From assembly GCA_937146645.1 (NCBI GenBank), contig CAKZRQ010000012.1, forward strand, positions 244,777 to 308,776: a stretch of 64,000 nt of DNA. Direction: 5' to 3'. Every line of letters starts with the position of its first letter. The first letter of the stretch is position 1. Positions 55,606 through 64,000 of this stretch are shown one piece after another. The DNA comes from an uncultured Cyclobacteriaceae bacterium (GTDB lineage: Bacteria; Bacteroidota; Bacteroidia; Cytophagales; Cyclobacteriaceae). Made by a program: the position numbers and the translations under genes. The notes below the pieces were generated by a model that saw nothing but the letters and a program-made list of their open reading frames with translations, had not been told where the DNA came from and made no database searches.

Positions 55606-57325
55606 GGTATTTCTTTTCTTGAATTTTTAGTGGCAGCTTTTCTGATGCCTCTGGACTTCCTTCTGCTTTTTGCCAATAGGCCAAAGCTTCACTCATCTTT
55701 CCAACATGATATAGAATGTCACCATAATGCTCAAGCATGACCCCACTAGGCTCTTCTTCAGCTTCTATGGCTCGAAGCATATACTTCTCAGCTTCGGTGT
55801 ATTCACCCATTTGGAACAGAATCCAAGCATATGTATCAAGGAAAGTGCCATTATCGGGGAATCGAGCAACGACTTTTGCAGACATTTCCCTGGCCTTCGC
55901 TAATTCCCGATTCTCAAGTGATAAGAAGTAAGCGTAATTATTAAGCACAGTCTCGTCATTTGAGTCAAGTTCTAGTGCTCGATCAAAGTTCTCAAACGCT
56001 CTCTCGATTTCACCAATATTGTAAAGAGAACTACCTAGAGTACCTCGCGCTACTTGTTCTAATTGCTGGTTTTGACCTGCATTTATCTCCAGAGCTGTTT
56101 CAAGAGAAACCACTGCCGATGAGTCTTGCTGCGTCGCTGATTTTACCACTCCATCATAGAACCAGAAATCCGGGCGCCTTGGGAACTCATCCACAGCCAT
56201 TATGGTGAACTTTTCTACCGTACTCAAATCAGCTGAAGGTCCAAATGAGCCAAGAATGACTTCTTCAAGAATCTCTTCATTCTTCGCATCCAAGCTTAGA
56301 GACTGTTTATAGAGTCTTACGGCCTCCTCCTGATCTTGGTCTTGTTTTGCTCGGTCACCCAAAGCTTTGTAGATATATGGGTCATTAGGATGCAACACCA
56401 GCATCGAACCTGCCAAAGTATCCAGAAGATTATCCCTTTCCTGGGTTGGTATTTCGGCTAATATGGCTTCGAAAGTCTTGGCTTTAGCTTCGCCCTCTAA
56501 ATCGGGGTGTGCAAATCCCTGAAGTAAAAAGGGCTTTGCTTCTTCCTTCATTCCAGCATCATCGTAAAGCGAATACGCGGCCATTTGAAGCTCTGGTTGG
56601 TTTGGGTAGCGTTCTATTTCCTTAAGTACCAGTGCTAGAGCTTCTTGAGCGCGGTTGTTATTGAAAAGAATCTCTACAAGATTCAGCACATATTTTGGGT
56701 TTCCTGGTCTCGCCTCAATTAATGCTTCTCCTTCTTTGATCGCACTATTCAAATCATTTTTTGAAAGATAGATCCTTTGTTTCTGAATGGTGATTGGCTC
56801 ATAAACCCCATAATACTCTTCGGCTCGATTCAGTACCACCAGAGCTTTATCCAGTTCATTGGATTGCAGATAAAGGGAAGCCAAATCTAAATTATACTGC
56901 TGGTTACTCTCACCATCAGAAGTTAAGCTGTCAAGTATTTCTGCTGCTGCTAAAGGTTGTTTTAAACCTCTATAAATCTCAGCAACTAGAAGAGAATAAT
57001 ATTTATTCTCTGGATTTAGCTCCGCCGCAGTTTTGGCGTAAGGAAGTGCCTCCTGAGGTTTATTCGCTCGTGTCAGGACTTCAGCAATCTTGTAATAAAT
57101 GGCCGGCTCATTCTGATCATACTCCAATGACTTCTGAAGATAGAAATAGGCCTTGTCCAGATCTCCGAGAACCAGTTGCTTTTCGCCTTCAATGTAATAT
57201 CTGCTCGCACTTCTTTCTGCTTCAAGAGCTTTCCTTTCTTTTTTTGAAAGTTTTTTCTGAGCATGGATTTCAGGACTTCCCAAAATCAGGCAAAAGAATA
57301 ATATGATGAGTTTGGTAAGCTTCAC
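55598..57325 (-). CDS. Tetratricopeptide-repeat protein
   Basis: 575 residues, signal peptide (about 1-22) then a Lys-rich stretch and about 13-14 TPR units through the remainder, for example AYFYLQKSLEYDQNEPAIYYKIAEVL, ALPYAKTAAELNPENKYY, EAVRLYKQSLSLDAKNEEI, and AFENFDRALELDSNDETVLNNYAYFL. A periplasmic scaffold is likely. The start codon is GTG at 57325. It is the first of the TPR-DUF4292-EnvC set, a block often kept together in the phylum, and has a -7 element 24 bases before the start. Confidence 0.9.
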   Translation of the reverse strand: MKLTKLIILFFCLILGSPEIHAQKKLSKKERKALEAERSASRYYIEGEKQLVLGDLDKAYFYLQKSLEYDQNEPAIYYKIAEVLTRANKPQEALPYAKTAAELNPENKYYSLLVAEIYRGLKQPLAAAEILDSLTSDGESNQQYNLDLASLYLQSNELDKALVVLNRAEEYYGVYEPITIQKQRIYLSKNDLNSAIKEGEALIEARPGNPKYVLNLVEILFNNNRAQEALALVLKEIERYPNQPELQMAAYSLYDDAGMKEEAKPFLLQGFAHPDLEGEAKAKTFEAILAEIPTQERDNLLDTLAGSMLVLHPNDPYIYKALGDRAKQDQDQEEAVRLYKQSLSLDAKNEEILEEVILGSFGPSADLSTVEKFTIMAVDEFPRRPDFWFYDGVVKSATQQDSSAVVSLETALEINAGQNQQLEQVARGTLGSSLYNIGEIERAFENFDRALELDSNDETVLNNYAYFLSLENRELAKAREMSAKVVARFPDNGTFLDTYAWILFQMGEYTEAEKYMLRAIEAEEEPSGVMLEHYGDILYHVGKMSEALAYWQKAEGSPEASEKLPLKIQEKKYHE

Positions 57326-57348
57326 TTTTTAAGGGTATTTCTCAGGTG

Positions 57349-57356
57349 CAAACTTA
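57349..57356 (-). promoter_or_regulatory. -7 element TAAGTTTG before the TPR gene
   Basis: Exact TAnnTTTG on the minus strand, 24 bases before the GTG start at 57325. No -33 TTTG at the usual spacing. Confidence 0.5.
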
Positions 57357-57451
57357 ATGCCTTTTGTGGAATCTCATGGAGGATTCGGGCGCTGAGCTTT
57401 TAGTATTTTGATCTTTAACTATCTGAAGGCCCAGAAAGATTCAGAGAACTG

Positions 57452-58951
57452 TTAATTTTTCTTTTTCAGAAACATAAGAAGGTCTTTCCGCTCTAATAAG
57501 TAAATGCCCCCCAACATTGCCAATACCACAGAATTCCTAACAATGAAACCTATGAATTCATTATCCATTTCTAGATAGAAGCCGGCATAGCTCAACACGA
57601 ATCCAAGGATCAAGTAGAATACCAATTTTAAGGTGGGATAAGGGATGGGATAGAACTTTTGTCCGAAGAAATAGCAGATGATTACCAATAGGGAATAGGA
57701 TGCTAAAGTACTTAAGGCTGCTCCAATGTATCCGAACCTTGGGACCATTAAGAATATGACTAGAATGCTCGTTAATGCTCCAGCTAAGGTAATCCAAAGG
57801 CTATAGGAAGTGCGATCGGTGACCTTGAACCAAATGGAAATGTTGAAGTAAACTCCGAGTAGTAGATATCCCATCAGTAAAACTGGAACGATGTACAGAG
57901 CTGCTGAATAGCTTTCCTGTCTAAGGAATAGCGGGCCGATCCAATTCAAATTTACTGAAATAGCCACCATTAAAACGCTGGTGAAAATGATGAATCCGTG
58001 AGTCACCTTTGCATAAAGTTGAGGTGAATTAGGATCGGAGGCTTTTTTGAAGAAAAAGGGTTCAGCAGCGTATTTGAATGCCTGAATTACCAAATTCATC
58101 AATACAGCTAGTTTGAAATTCGCTCCAAAAATACCGGTAGCTTGCCTTGAAGTTAATCCAGGATAAAAATCGGCTGGCAGTAAGTATTCAAAGAGTAGCC
58201 TTGAAACCAAATCATTGGTGACTCCGGCAAGTCCCATAAAAAGAAGCGGGAAAGCATATTCCCACATGGGTTTGAGAATTTCTCCATTGAGTTTGAAGCT
58301 AAAGAACCCGGCCTTCCACCAAACCAGTGGAATGATTAGCCCATTTGCCAGGAGGTTGGCCAAAAGAATATATTCTACACCCCAATCTGTTCGATAACCC
58401 AAAAAACCTTCTTGAAGTGTTCCTGCTTCGATCATTTGCGGGAAGACCACTATTAAAATGATGTTCAGACCAACGTTTAGCGTGATGTTAAGGAGCTTTG
58501 CCCCGGCAAAAACCCAAGCCTGATTTCGTAGTCGAAGCCTTGCAAAGGGTATAGCCATGATGGCATCAAAGCATAAAATCAGCGCCATCCATCTGAAGAG
58601 GTAGGCCTGTCCAGGGTAATCCATCCACTCGGCTAGAAAAGGTGCAAGCAGAAATACTGTGCTTCCAAGAATTAAAGATGTGGTGACTAAAAGGCTTTGG
58701 GTGGTATTGTATACTTGAGTGGCATCAAGGTTTTTGCCAGTGGCAAATCTGAAAAAAGTCGTTTCCATCCCGAAGGTGAAAACGATATTCAGAAAACCGA
58801 TCAAGGCATAAATACCTGTGAATGCACCAATAGCATCTTCACTAAGAAAGGTAGTGTAGACGATGATCAGGAGAAAGTTCACCGATCTCCCAAGAATACT
58901 ACTCAGACCATAGATAGCGGTCTGACCTGCCAGGCTTTTTAAGTTACTCAT
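57452..58951 (-). CDS. Polysaccharide flippase, Wzx/MOP family
   Basis: 499 residues, about 12-14 hydrophobic helices across the whole length, no signal peptide. The N-terminus LKSLAGQTAIYGLSSILGRSVNFLLIIVYTTFLS is typical of the Wzx/RfbX oligosaccharide-lipid flippases. It moves lipid-linked sugar units across the inner membrane for O-antigen or exopolysaccharide assembly. Located 15 bases after the crotonase and 126 bases before the TPR gene. Sugar-modifying genes are found at 22-24 kb and 61-64 kb. Confidence 0.9.
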   Translation of the reverse strand: MSNLKSLAGQTAIYGLSSILGRSVNFLLIIVYTTFLSEDAIGAFTGIYALIGFLNIVFTFGMETTFFRFATGKNLDATQVYNTTQSLLVTTSLILGSTVFLLAPFLAEWMDYPGQAYLFRWMALILCFDAIMAIPFARLRLRNQAWVFAGAKLLNITLNVGLNIILIVVFPQMIEAGTLQEGFLGYRTDWGVEYILLANLLANGLIIPLVWWKAGFFSFKLNGEILKPMWEYAFPLLFMGLAGVTNDLVSRLLFEYLLPADFYPGLTSRQATGIFGANFKLAVLMNLVIQAFKYAAEPFFFKKASDPNSPQLYAKVTHGFIIFTSVLMVAISVNLNWIGPLFLRQESYSAALYIVPVLLMGYLLLGVYFNISIWFKVTDRTSYSLWITLAGALTSILVIFLMVPRFGYIGAALSTLASYSLLVIICYFFGQKFYPIPYPTLKLVFYLILGFVLSYAGFYLEMDNEFIGFIVRNSVVLAMLGGIYLLERKDLLMFLKKKN

Positions 58952-58966
58952 TCAAGGTGAGCGTAC

Positions 58967-59752
58967 TTATTCCCCTCGGAAGACTGGTTTTCTTTTTTCT
59001 AAAAAAGCGGAAGTGCCTTCTACATAATCTCCGGATTTCACACATCTGGCAAATGAGTTTGCTTCTGTCTGATATCCATTCTCCTCCGAGAGATACACTG
59101 CATTGACACAATCAATAATCATCCCAATTGCTAGTGGAGCCTTCTCCATAATCGTATTAAGTATGGATTCGGCCTTTTGGATGGCTTCTTCTTTAGTACC
59201 CAAAACATGATTTACAAGACCTAATCTTTTTGCTTCCTCTGCATCGATAAGGTCACCAGTCATCATGAGCTCATTGGCTTTTCCTCGTCCTACAAGCATG
59301 GTAAGTCTTTGAGTGCCTCCATACCCTGGAATGATTCCAAGATTCACTTCTGGCTGTCCGAATTTAGCATGAGCTGTAGCTATCCTCATGTGACAAGCCA
59401 TGGCAAGTTCGCATCCTCCACCGAGGGTATAACCATTAGTCACTGCGATCACGGGTTTTGTACAATTTTCAATCATGGAGAAAATCTCCTGACCATTCTC
59501 TGCAAACTTCCGTGCATTAACTTCATTCAGCTCAGCGATTTCTTTGATATCAGCTCCAGCTACAAAAGCTTTTTCACCGGCTCCAGTGATGATAACAGCC
59601 TTGATTTCTTTGGTATCAATAATCTCATCAAAAATGATTTTGATTTCTTCAAGAGTATTGAAATTCAATGCATTAAGGCTGGATTCTCTATTTATAGTGA
59701 GATATAAAATCCCATTTTTAGTCTCAGTAAGAATATTTTGAAAGTCTGTCAT
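58967..59752 (-). CDS. Enoyl-CoA hydratase/isomerase (crotonase)
   Basis: 261 residues with the crotonase oxyanion loops and both catalytic glutamates: AGADIKEI (about 65-72), GGGCELAMAC (Glu115) and QPEVNLGIIPGYGGTQRL (Glu135). It hydrates 2-enoyl-CoA in fatty-acid oxidation; the pair of Glu suggests a true hydratase, likely short-chain. It is monocistronic or coupled to the Wzx gene that starts 15 bases downstream. It has a full -33/-7 promoter. The DECR-like reductase at 10 kb may act in the same pathway. Confidence 0.95.
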   Translation of the reverse strand: MTDFQNILTETKNGILYLTINRESSLNALNFNTLEEIKIIFDEIIDTKEIKAVIITGAGEKAFVAGADIKEIAELNEVNARKFAENGQEIFSMIENCTKPVIAVTNGYTLGGGCELAMACHMRIATAHAKFGQPEVNLGIIPGYGGTQRLTMLVGRGKANELMMTGDLIDAEEAKRLGLVNHVLGTKEEAIQKAESILNTIMEKAPLAIGMIIDCVNAVYLSEENGYQTEANSFARCVKSGDYVEGTSAFLEKRKPVFRGE

Positions 59753-59774
59753 AATTGTTGCTTTCGATACTCGG

Positions 59775-59805
59775 CAAATATACGTGAAGGCCCTAATATC
59801 ACAAA
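59775..59805 (-). promoter_or_regulatory. Promoter of the crotonase gene: TTTG-N19-TATATTTG
   Basis: Minus-strand -33 TTTG (59802-59805) and -7 TATATTTG (59775-59782) with a 19-base spacer, both exact. The start codon is 23 bases downstream of the -7 box. Confidence 0.8.
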
Positions 59806-59913
59806 TGAGCTCTTAGAAAAACCCAAATTCATACGGAATTTGACTAATGATTATTTATGCAAACCATCACCCAAATTTAGGATTTGCCAAAGGCCCCTTC
59901 CCGCTTTTTTTCT

Positions 59914-59921
59914 TACTTTTG
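59914..59921 (+). promoter_or_regulatory. -7 element TACTTTTG before icd
   Basis: Exact TAnnTTTG match 34 bases before the icd start. A TTTG at 59883-59886 is 27 bases away, longer than usual spacing. The 202-base gap between the divergent crotonase and icd holds nothing else that I could recognise. Confidence 0.55.
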
Positions 59922-59954
59922 CAGCATCAAATTTTAAACTAATTCATCTACCAT

Positions 59955-61409
59955 ATGTCTTCCAAAAGAAAAATTACAGTAGCCTACGGTGACGGAATCG
60001 GGCCAGAGATTATGAAAGCCACTTTGAGAATTCTCGATGCGGCAGAAGCAAATCTCGAATACGATGTGATCGAAATCGGTGAAAAAGTATACTTGAAAGG
60101 AATCAGCTCCGGGATGGAGCCAAAATCAATTGATTCTCTGAGGGAGACAAAAGTATTTTTGAAATCACCAATTACCACTCCTCAGGGTGGTGGATTTAAG
60201 TCACTGAATGTGACAACGAGAAAATCTTTCGGTCTTTATGCCAATGTAAGACCATGTAAGGCTTTCTCGCCATTTGTGAAAACTCACTTTCCAGAAACTG
60301 ACTTGGTGATCGTTCGTGAAAATGAAGAGGATCTTTATGCAGGGATCGAGCACAGACAGACGGACGAGGTATACCAAACGCTAAAGCTTGTCTCTGAGCC
60401 AGGTTCTGAGAAGATCATCCGTTATGCTTTCGAATTCGCTAAGAAAAATGGCAGAAAGAAAGTGACTTGTATGTCCAAGGACAACATCATGAAGATCGCT
60501 GATGGGCTTTTCCACAAGAAGTTTGACGAGATCGCGAAGGAGTATCCAGAGATTGAAAACGATCATAAGATCATTGATATCGGAACGGCTTTGATCGCAG
60601 AGCGTCCAGAGACTTTTGATGTGGTAGTAACACTAAACCTTTATGGAGATATCATTTCGGATGTGGCAGCACAGGTTACTGGTTCTGTAGGACTTGGTGG
60701 TTCTGCGAATGTGGGTGCTGAAGTAGCCATGTTTGAAGCGATCCATGGTTCTGCACCTGATATTGCGGGACAGGGAATTGCAAATCCATCTGGTCTCTTG
60801 AACGGAGCGGTGATGATGCTTGTGCATATTGGTATGCCTGAGAAGGCTGAGCTTATCGCAAATGCATGGATGAAGACCTTAGAAGATGGGATTCATACCG
60901 GGGATATTTATCAGGAAGGACTCTCCTCCAAAAGAGCATCTACTCAGGAATTTGCTGATGCGGTAATTGAAAGATTAGGACAGGAGCCAGCGAAGATGAC
61001 TCCGGTTCGCTATGACAAGGAAGATACCGAGCCAATGCAAATCAAGCTTAAGGAGAAGCCAAGAGCGAAGAAGGAATTGATCGGAGTAGACGTCTTTATT
61101 GATTGGGATGAAGCTGGAAGAGATCCTAATGTTATCGGGGAGGGCCTCCGAAAGGCTGATGCGGATGGCTTGAAACTACAGTTAATTACTAATCGTGGAG
61201 TGAAGGTATTCCCGGATCCGATGCCGGAGACCTTCTGTACCGATCACTGGAGATGTCGATTTAAGACTGCCGATGAAAAGGTAATCTCGAATGATACTGT
61301 TCTAGAGCTTTTAAGACAGATCAAAGAGCTGGGTTTTGATTTCATTAAGACTGAGCACCTATACTTATTCGATGGAAGCCGAGGTTATTCACTTGCACAA
61401 GGTGAATAA
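59955..61409 (+). CDS. icd: NADP-dependent isocitrate dehydrogenase, Thermus-type
   Basis: Oxidises isocitrate to 2-oxoglutarate and CO2 in the TCA cycle. 484 residues: a catalytic core of about 335 (YGDGIGPEIM, RENEEDLYAGIEHRQ, NLYGDIISDVAAQVTGSVGLGGSANVG, EAIHGSAPDIAGQGIANPSG) followed by a C-terminal extension of about 140 residues (from LKEKPRAKKELIGVDVFIDWDEAG). That extension identifies the Thermus thermophilus-like NADP enzyme and not the E. coli form. Own promoter and terminator, so monocistronic. Confidence 0.95.
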   Translation: MSSKRKITVAYGDGIGPEIMKATLRILDAAEANLEYDVIEIGEKVYLKGISSGMEPKSIDSLRETKVFLKSPITTPQGGGFKSLNVTTRKSFGLYANVRPCKAFSPFVKTHFPETDLVIVRENEEDLYAGIEHRQTDEVYQTLKLVSEPGSEKIIRYAFEFAKKNGRKKVTCMSKDNIMKIADGLFHKKFDEIAKEYPEIENDHKIIDIGTALIAERPETFDVVVTLNLYGDIISDVAAQVTGSVGLGGSANVGAEVAMFEAIHGSAPDIAGQGIANPSGLLNGAVMMLVHIGMPEKAELIANAWMKTLEDGIHTGDIYQEGLSSKRASTQEFADAVIERLGQEPAKMTPVRYDKEDTEPMQIKLKEKPRAKKELIGVDVFIDWDEAGRDPNVIGEGLRKADADGLKLQLITNRGVKVFPDPMPETFCTDHWRCRFKTADEKVISNDTVLELLRQIKELGFDFIKTEHLYLFDGSRGYSLAQGE

Positions 61410-61428
61410 AAATTCATAACAAAGATTA

Positions 61429-61465
61429 AAAGGGGACGGTGATAGAATCGTCCCCTTTCTTTTTT
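61429..61465 (+). terminator. Rho-independent terminator of icd
   Basis: Ten-base-pair stem AAAGGGGACG/CGTCCCCTTT with a ten-base loop, then a T run. Confidence 0.88.
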
Positions 61466-61493
61466 ACTTGACTTAATGGTATTTTGACCCCGA

Positions 61494-62783
61494 ATGAAGA
61501 AAAGGGTTCTCATTATCACATACTACTGGCCTCCTAGCGCAGGTTCAGGCGTTCAGAGATGGCTAAAGTTTTCTAAATACCTTCCCGAATTCGGATGGGA
61601 ACCCATCATTTACACACCTGAGAACCCGGATTTTGACCTGAAGGATGAGAGCCTTTTGGAAGAAATAGGAAAAGAGACTACCGTTTTAAAATCTCCTATT
61701 TGGGAGCCATACCAAATTCTTGATAAGATCCGAGGCAAGAAAGAAAAACACGCAGCTCGGCTCATGGAGCAAGGTGAAAAAACTTCTCTGGAAAAAGCCG
61801 CCATTTGGGCAAGGGCAAATCTCCTGATTCCTGACCCAAGAATTTTCTGGGTGAAACCCTCTGTCAGAATACTGCTTGAAAAAATTGCAGAGCTGAAAAT
61901 TGACGCGATGATTACCACAGGGCCGCCACATAGCATGCACCTGATCGGTAACCACATTCATGACAAAACCGGCTTGCCATGGATTGCGGATTTCAGAGAT
62001 CCCTGGTCCGAATGGGAATTGTGGGATGAGCTTGAGGTCAAGCCATGGGCCAGGAAAAAACATGAAAGATTGGAGTCTGAAGTGCTAGCAAATGCAAACG
62101 CGGTTACGACGATTTCACCAACTTTCAAATTTGATTTAGAACGAATATCAAATAGAAATATCGAATTACTCACTAATGGCTATGATCCTGCTGATATGCC
62201 TTCCCTCTTCAAAAAGAAGGAATTTAAAAGTGGAGGATTTCATTTAGTTTACACAGGTATCATTGATTCAATTCGTAATCCAATACCCATTCTCAATGCT
62301 TTTAAAAGTGAGTTTGCTCCCACAATGGAGGAGGTCAAATTTACCTTTGTAGGTCAGGTAAGTGATACCGTCAGGACGTATGTAGAGATGGACGACTGGC
62401 TTAAGAAATATGTTGAATTTCCCGGGTATGTCTCACATGAGAAAGTCTTTGATTTTTATACTCAGGCCGATTTATTGGTTCTTATTCTAACCAACACCAA
62501 AAATGCTAAAGGAAATATTCCTGGTAAACTTTTCGAATACATCTCCACCGGAATTCCTGTTTTAGCGCTTGGAGACTCTGATGGAGATTCTGCAAAAATT
62601 CTTTCAGAAAGTGGAGGAGGAGAAGTAATCTCACACTCAGATGAGCCTGAGATTCAAAATACGATCCGAAGACATTTTCTTGGTGAAGGAAAGCCATCGA
62701 CAAGCGGCTCAATAGAGAAATTCTCTAGAAAAAATCTTACCCAAAAACTAGCCCAAATTCTGGATGATTGTACCCTTTCTTGA
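61494..62783 (+). CDS. Glycosyltransferase family 4-like
   Basis: 429 residues, GT-B fold. The N-lobe opens with RVLIITYYWPPSAGSGVQRWLKFSKYLPEFGWEPIIYTP (about 3-43), with ADFRDPWSEWELWDE in the middle. The C-lobe has VYTGIIDSIRNPIPILNAF (about 251-269), AKGNIPGKLFEYISTGIPVLAL (nucleotide-sugar contact, about 340-361). It transfers a sugar in cytoplasmic assembly of surface polysaccharide; donor unknown. Its 3' end overlaps the DegT aminotransferase start by 20 bases, so both belong to one operon that may continue past the window. Confidence 0.9.
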   Translation: MKKRVLIITYYWPPSAGSGVQRWLKFSKYLPEFGWEPIIYTPENPDFDLKDESLLEEIGKETTVLKSPIWEPYQILDKIRGKKEKHAARLMEQGEKTSLEKAAIWARANLLIPDPRIFWVKPSVRILLEKIAELKIDAMITTGPPHSMHLIGNHIHDKTGLPWIADFRDPWSEWELWDELEVKPWARKKHERLESEVLANANAVTTISPTFKFDLERISNRNIELLTNGYDPADMPSLFKKKEFKSGGFHLVYTGIIDSIRNPIPILNAFKSEFAPTMEEVKFTFVGQVSDTVRTYVEMDDWLKKYVEFPGYVSHEKVFDFYTQADLLVLILTNTKNAKGNIPGKLFEYISTGIPVLALGDSDGDSAKILSESGGGEVISHSDEPEIQNTIRRHFLGEGKPSTSGSIEKFSRKNLTQKLAQILDDCTLS

Positions 62784-63855
62784 TTTAAAAAGGATGCATA
62801 AGGCTCAGAAGGAAAAGCTGAGTTTTGCTTTTGGGAAAGTACTAGATGAAGGGCTATTCTCAGGAGGAGCTGCAGTGACTGAATTTCAGGGCGAGTTAGA
62901 AAGTTGGCTTGAGGTGAAACATGCCATCGGACTTGGTAATGGGACCGATGCCCTTGAACTCGCGCTGAAAGCTTTGGGCATTGGTGTAGGTGATGAGGTA
63001 ATCGTTCCTGCTCTGACATGGGTTTCAACCGCTGAGGTTGTTAAACTCGTAGGGGCTGAACCAATATTTGCAGATACAGACGAGAATGGATTAATCTCAA
63101 GGAACTGGACAGGATTATGCACTGAAAAAACCAGGGCAATAATTCCAGTTCATCTATATGGTAAAATGGTACCTATGGAAGCCCTCGTTCAAGAAGCTAA
63201 AAAACGAAATCTATATGTTGTAGAGGATGCTGCGCAGTCTTTTGGCGCAGTTCAAAATGGAAAAGCTTCTGGAACATGGGGTGACATTGGGGCTCTCAGT
63301 TTTTATCCGACGAAAAATTTAGCTGCACTTGGGGAGGCTGGAGCATGTGTGACCAATGATTCAAAATTGATGGGGTTGATTTCACTTCTTTCGAATCATG
63401 GTCAGCCAAAAAGAGATGATCATGAATTAGCAGGAAGAAATGCCAGAATTGATTCATTGCAAGCCTCCTTTCTTTCAGCTCAGCTTTCCTTCTTTTCAGA
63501 ATTTCAAGTGCGAAGAAAGGAACTTGCAGAGGCTTATCTAGAAGCTTTGAAGGATATTCAGGAATTAACTTTGCCAGAAGATATACTCAGCAAAGATCAT
63601 AATGCCCATCTATTTGTCATCAAAACTAAGAGGCGAAATGAACTTATGAAATATTTAGAAGGCGAAGGAATAGGAACTGCCATCCATTATCCCAAAATTC
63701 TTCCGGACCTGGAGCCTTTTAAATCTGAAGGTAGCTTTGCGGTAGCAAGAAAAATAACTGAAACTTGTCTATCTCTTCCTCTAAATCCCTATCTCTCGGA
63801 TAAGGAAATTGAGTATGTTACGGACTGTATCCGCAGGTTTTTTACCAAGAAGTAG
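62764..63855 (+). CDS. DegT/DnrJ/EryC1/StrS aminotransferase
   Basis: PLP-dependent sugar aminotransferase that aminates a nucleotide keto-sugar for surface polysaccharide. 363 residues: GNGTDALELALKALGIG (about 58-74), PALTWVSTAEVV (about 82-93), VVEDAAQSFGA (about 152-162), and the PLP lysine Lys184 in FYPTKNLAALGEAG. It overlaps the upstream glycosyltransferase by 20 bases in a different frame. It could use the 3-keto sugar made by the FdtA/QdtA-like enzyme at 22 kb, but they are 40 kb apart; that link is speculative. Confidence 0.93.
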   Translation: MIVPFLDLKRMHKAQKEKLSFAFGKVLDEGLFSGGAAVTEFQGELESWLEVKHAIGLGNGTDALELALKALGIGVGDEVIVPALTWVSTAEVVKLVGAEPIFADTDENGLISRNWTGLCTEKTRAIIPVHLYGKMVPMEALVQEAKKRNLYVVEDAAQSFGAVQNGKASGTWGDIGALSFYPTKNLAALGEAGACVTNDSKLMGLISLLSNHGQPKRDDHELAGRNARIDSLQASFLSAQLSFFSEFQVRRKELAEAYLEALKDIQELTLPEDILSKDHNAHLFVIKTKRRNELMKYLEGEGIGTAIHYPKILPDLEPFKSEGSFAVARKITETCLSLPLNPYLSDKEIEYVTDCIRRFFTKK

Positions 63856-63898
63856 TTCATAACCCATGGGACTGGCACCTCGAGAAGATGAATTGGAA

Positions 63899-64000
63899 TT
63901 ACCAGCGAACAGGCCCGCCTCCATACACTCCAACATTCATCGTCGGAGTAACTCTTGGACCATACGGACCACCTGTAAAGTTTAAGCCTACTCCTCCAGA
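63899..64000 (-). CDS. C-terminus of a glycine-rich protein, start outside window
   Basis: The minus strand from the window edge to the TAA at 63899 encodes 33 residues, Gly/Pro/Val/Thr-rich, ending in GVYGGGPVRW. The window shows only this tail. Composition suggests a secreted or structural end; no family can be named. It converges with the DegT gene, leaving 43 bases between stops. Confidence 0.5.
   Translation of the reverse strand, partial: SGGVGLNFTGGPYGPRVTPTMNVGVYGGGPVRW

Noticed and set aside
59753..59954. Possible tRNA or small RNA in the largest gap
   Set aside because: No cloverleaf, CCA end or strong stem was seen; the two divergent promoter elements account for part of the gap.
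1..64000. Mobile element, CRISPR, defence island or prophage
   Set aside because: No transposase, integrase, terminal repeats, regular spacer array, restriction or toxin-antitoxin genes were found on either strand.

Overview
The window is a gene-dense chromosomal segment of a Bacteroidota bacterium, most likely order Cytophagales and possibly an Algoriphagus/Cyclobacteriaceae relative. The assignment rests on three type IX secretion (T9SS) genes (porU, porV, sprA), on Bacteroidota-restricted families (DUF4837, DUF4292, DUF4494, DUF6515), and on promoters of the TTTG-N19-21-TAnnTTTG type. The genus is an inference. No tRNA, rRNA, CRISPR array, insertion sequence, prophage or integration site was seen. 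No gap between genes exceeds about 200 bases.

Layout. 1-2.3 kb: an NtrY-like histidine kinase (cut by the window edge) and its sigma-54-type response regulator. 2.4-11 kb: housekeeping genes, namely an FKBP isomerase, lpxH (lipid A), ftsH, rsfS, birA, ahcY and a DECR-like reductase. 11-15 kb: a PAS protein divergent from an HD-domain/DUF2092/DUF6515 run. 15-22 kb: a membrane-anchored patatin lipase, an Mpo1-like protein, an FAD oxidoreductase, NhaC, a DEDDy exonuclease and a YigZ protein. 22.1-24.4 kb: a three-gene surface-polysaccharide cassette.

24.4-31.5 kb is a compressed minus-strand operon: metallo-beta-lactamase fold hydrolase, pssA, porU, porV, and an M16 protein that has lost its zinc site. 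The first four genes overlap by 3-4 bases at each junction. On the opposite strand follow an FAD oxidoreductase, a 1102-residue outer-membrane protein joining a dead gluzincin, a beta-propeller and a beta-barrel, and a YicC nuclease. 36.9-59.8 kb is one long minus-strand run: crotonase, Wzx flippase, TPR, DUF4292, EnvC, tatA, gatA, LysM transglycosylase, DUF4837, maeB, ruvA, sprA, gcvH, vanZ and two tonB genes. The last 4 kb hold icd (Thermus-type), a GT4 glycosyltransferase, a DegT aminotransferase and the 3' end of a glycine-rich protein.

Taken together, most of the window serves the cell envelope: lipid A and phospholipid synthesis, peptidoglycan remodelling, polysaccharide assembly and export, TonB energisation and T9SS secretion. 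I found no clearly new self-contained system. The best leads are catalytically dead enzyme homologues placed beside T9SS or envelope genes, a PAS protein that ends after a histidine-kinase H-box without an ATPase, and essential genes that start with TTG.
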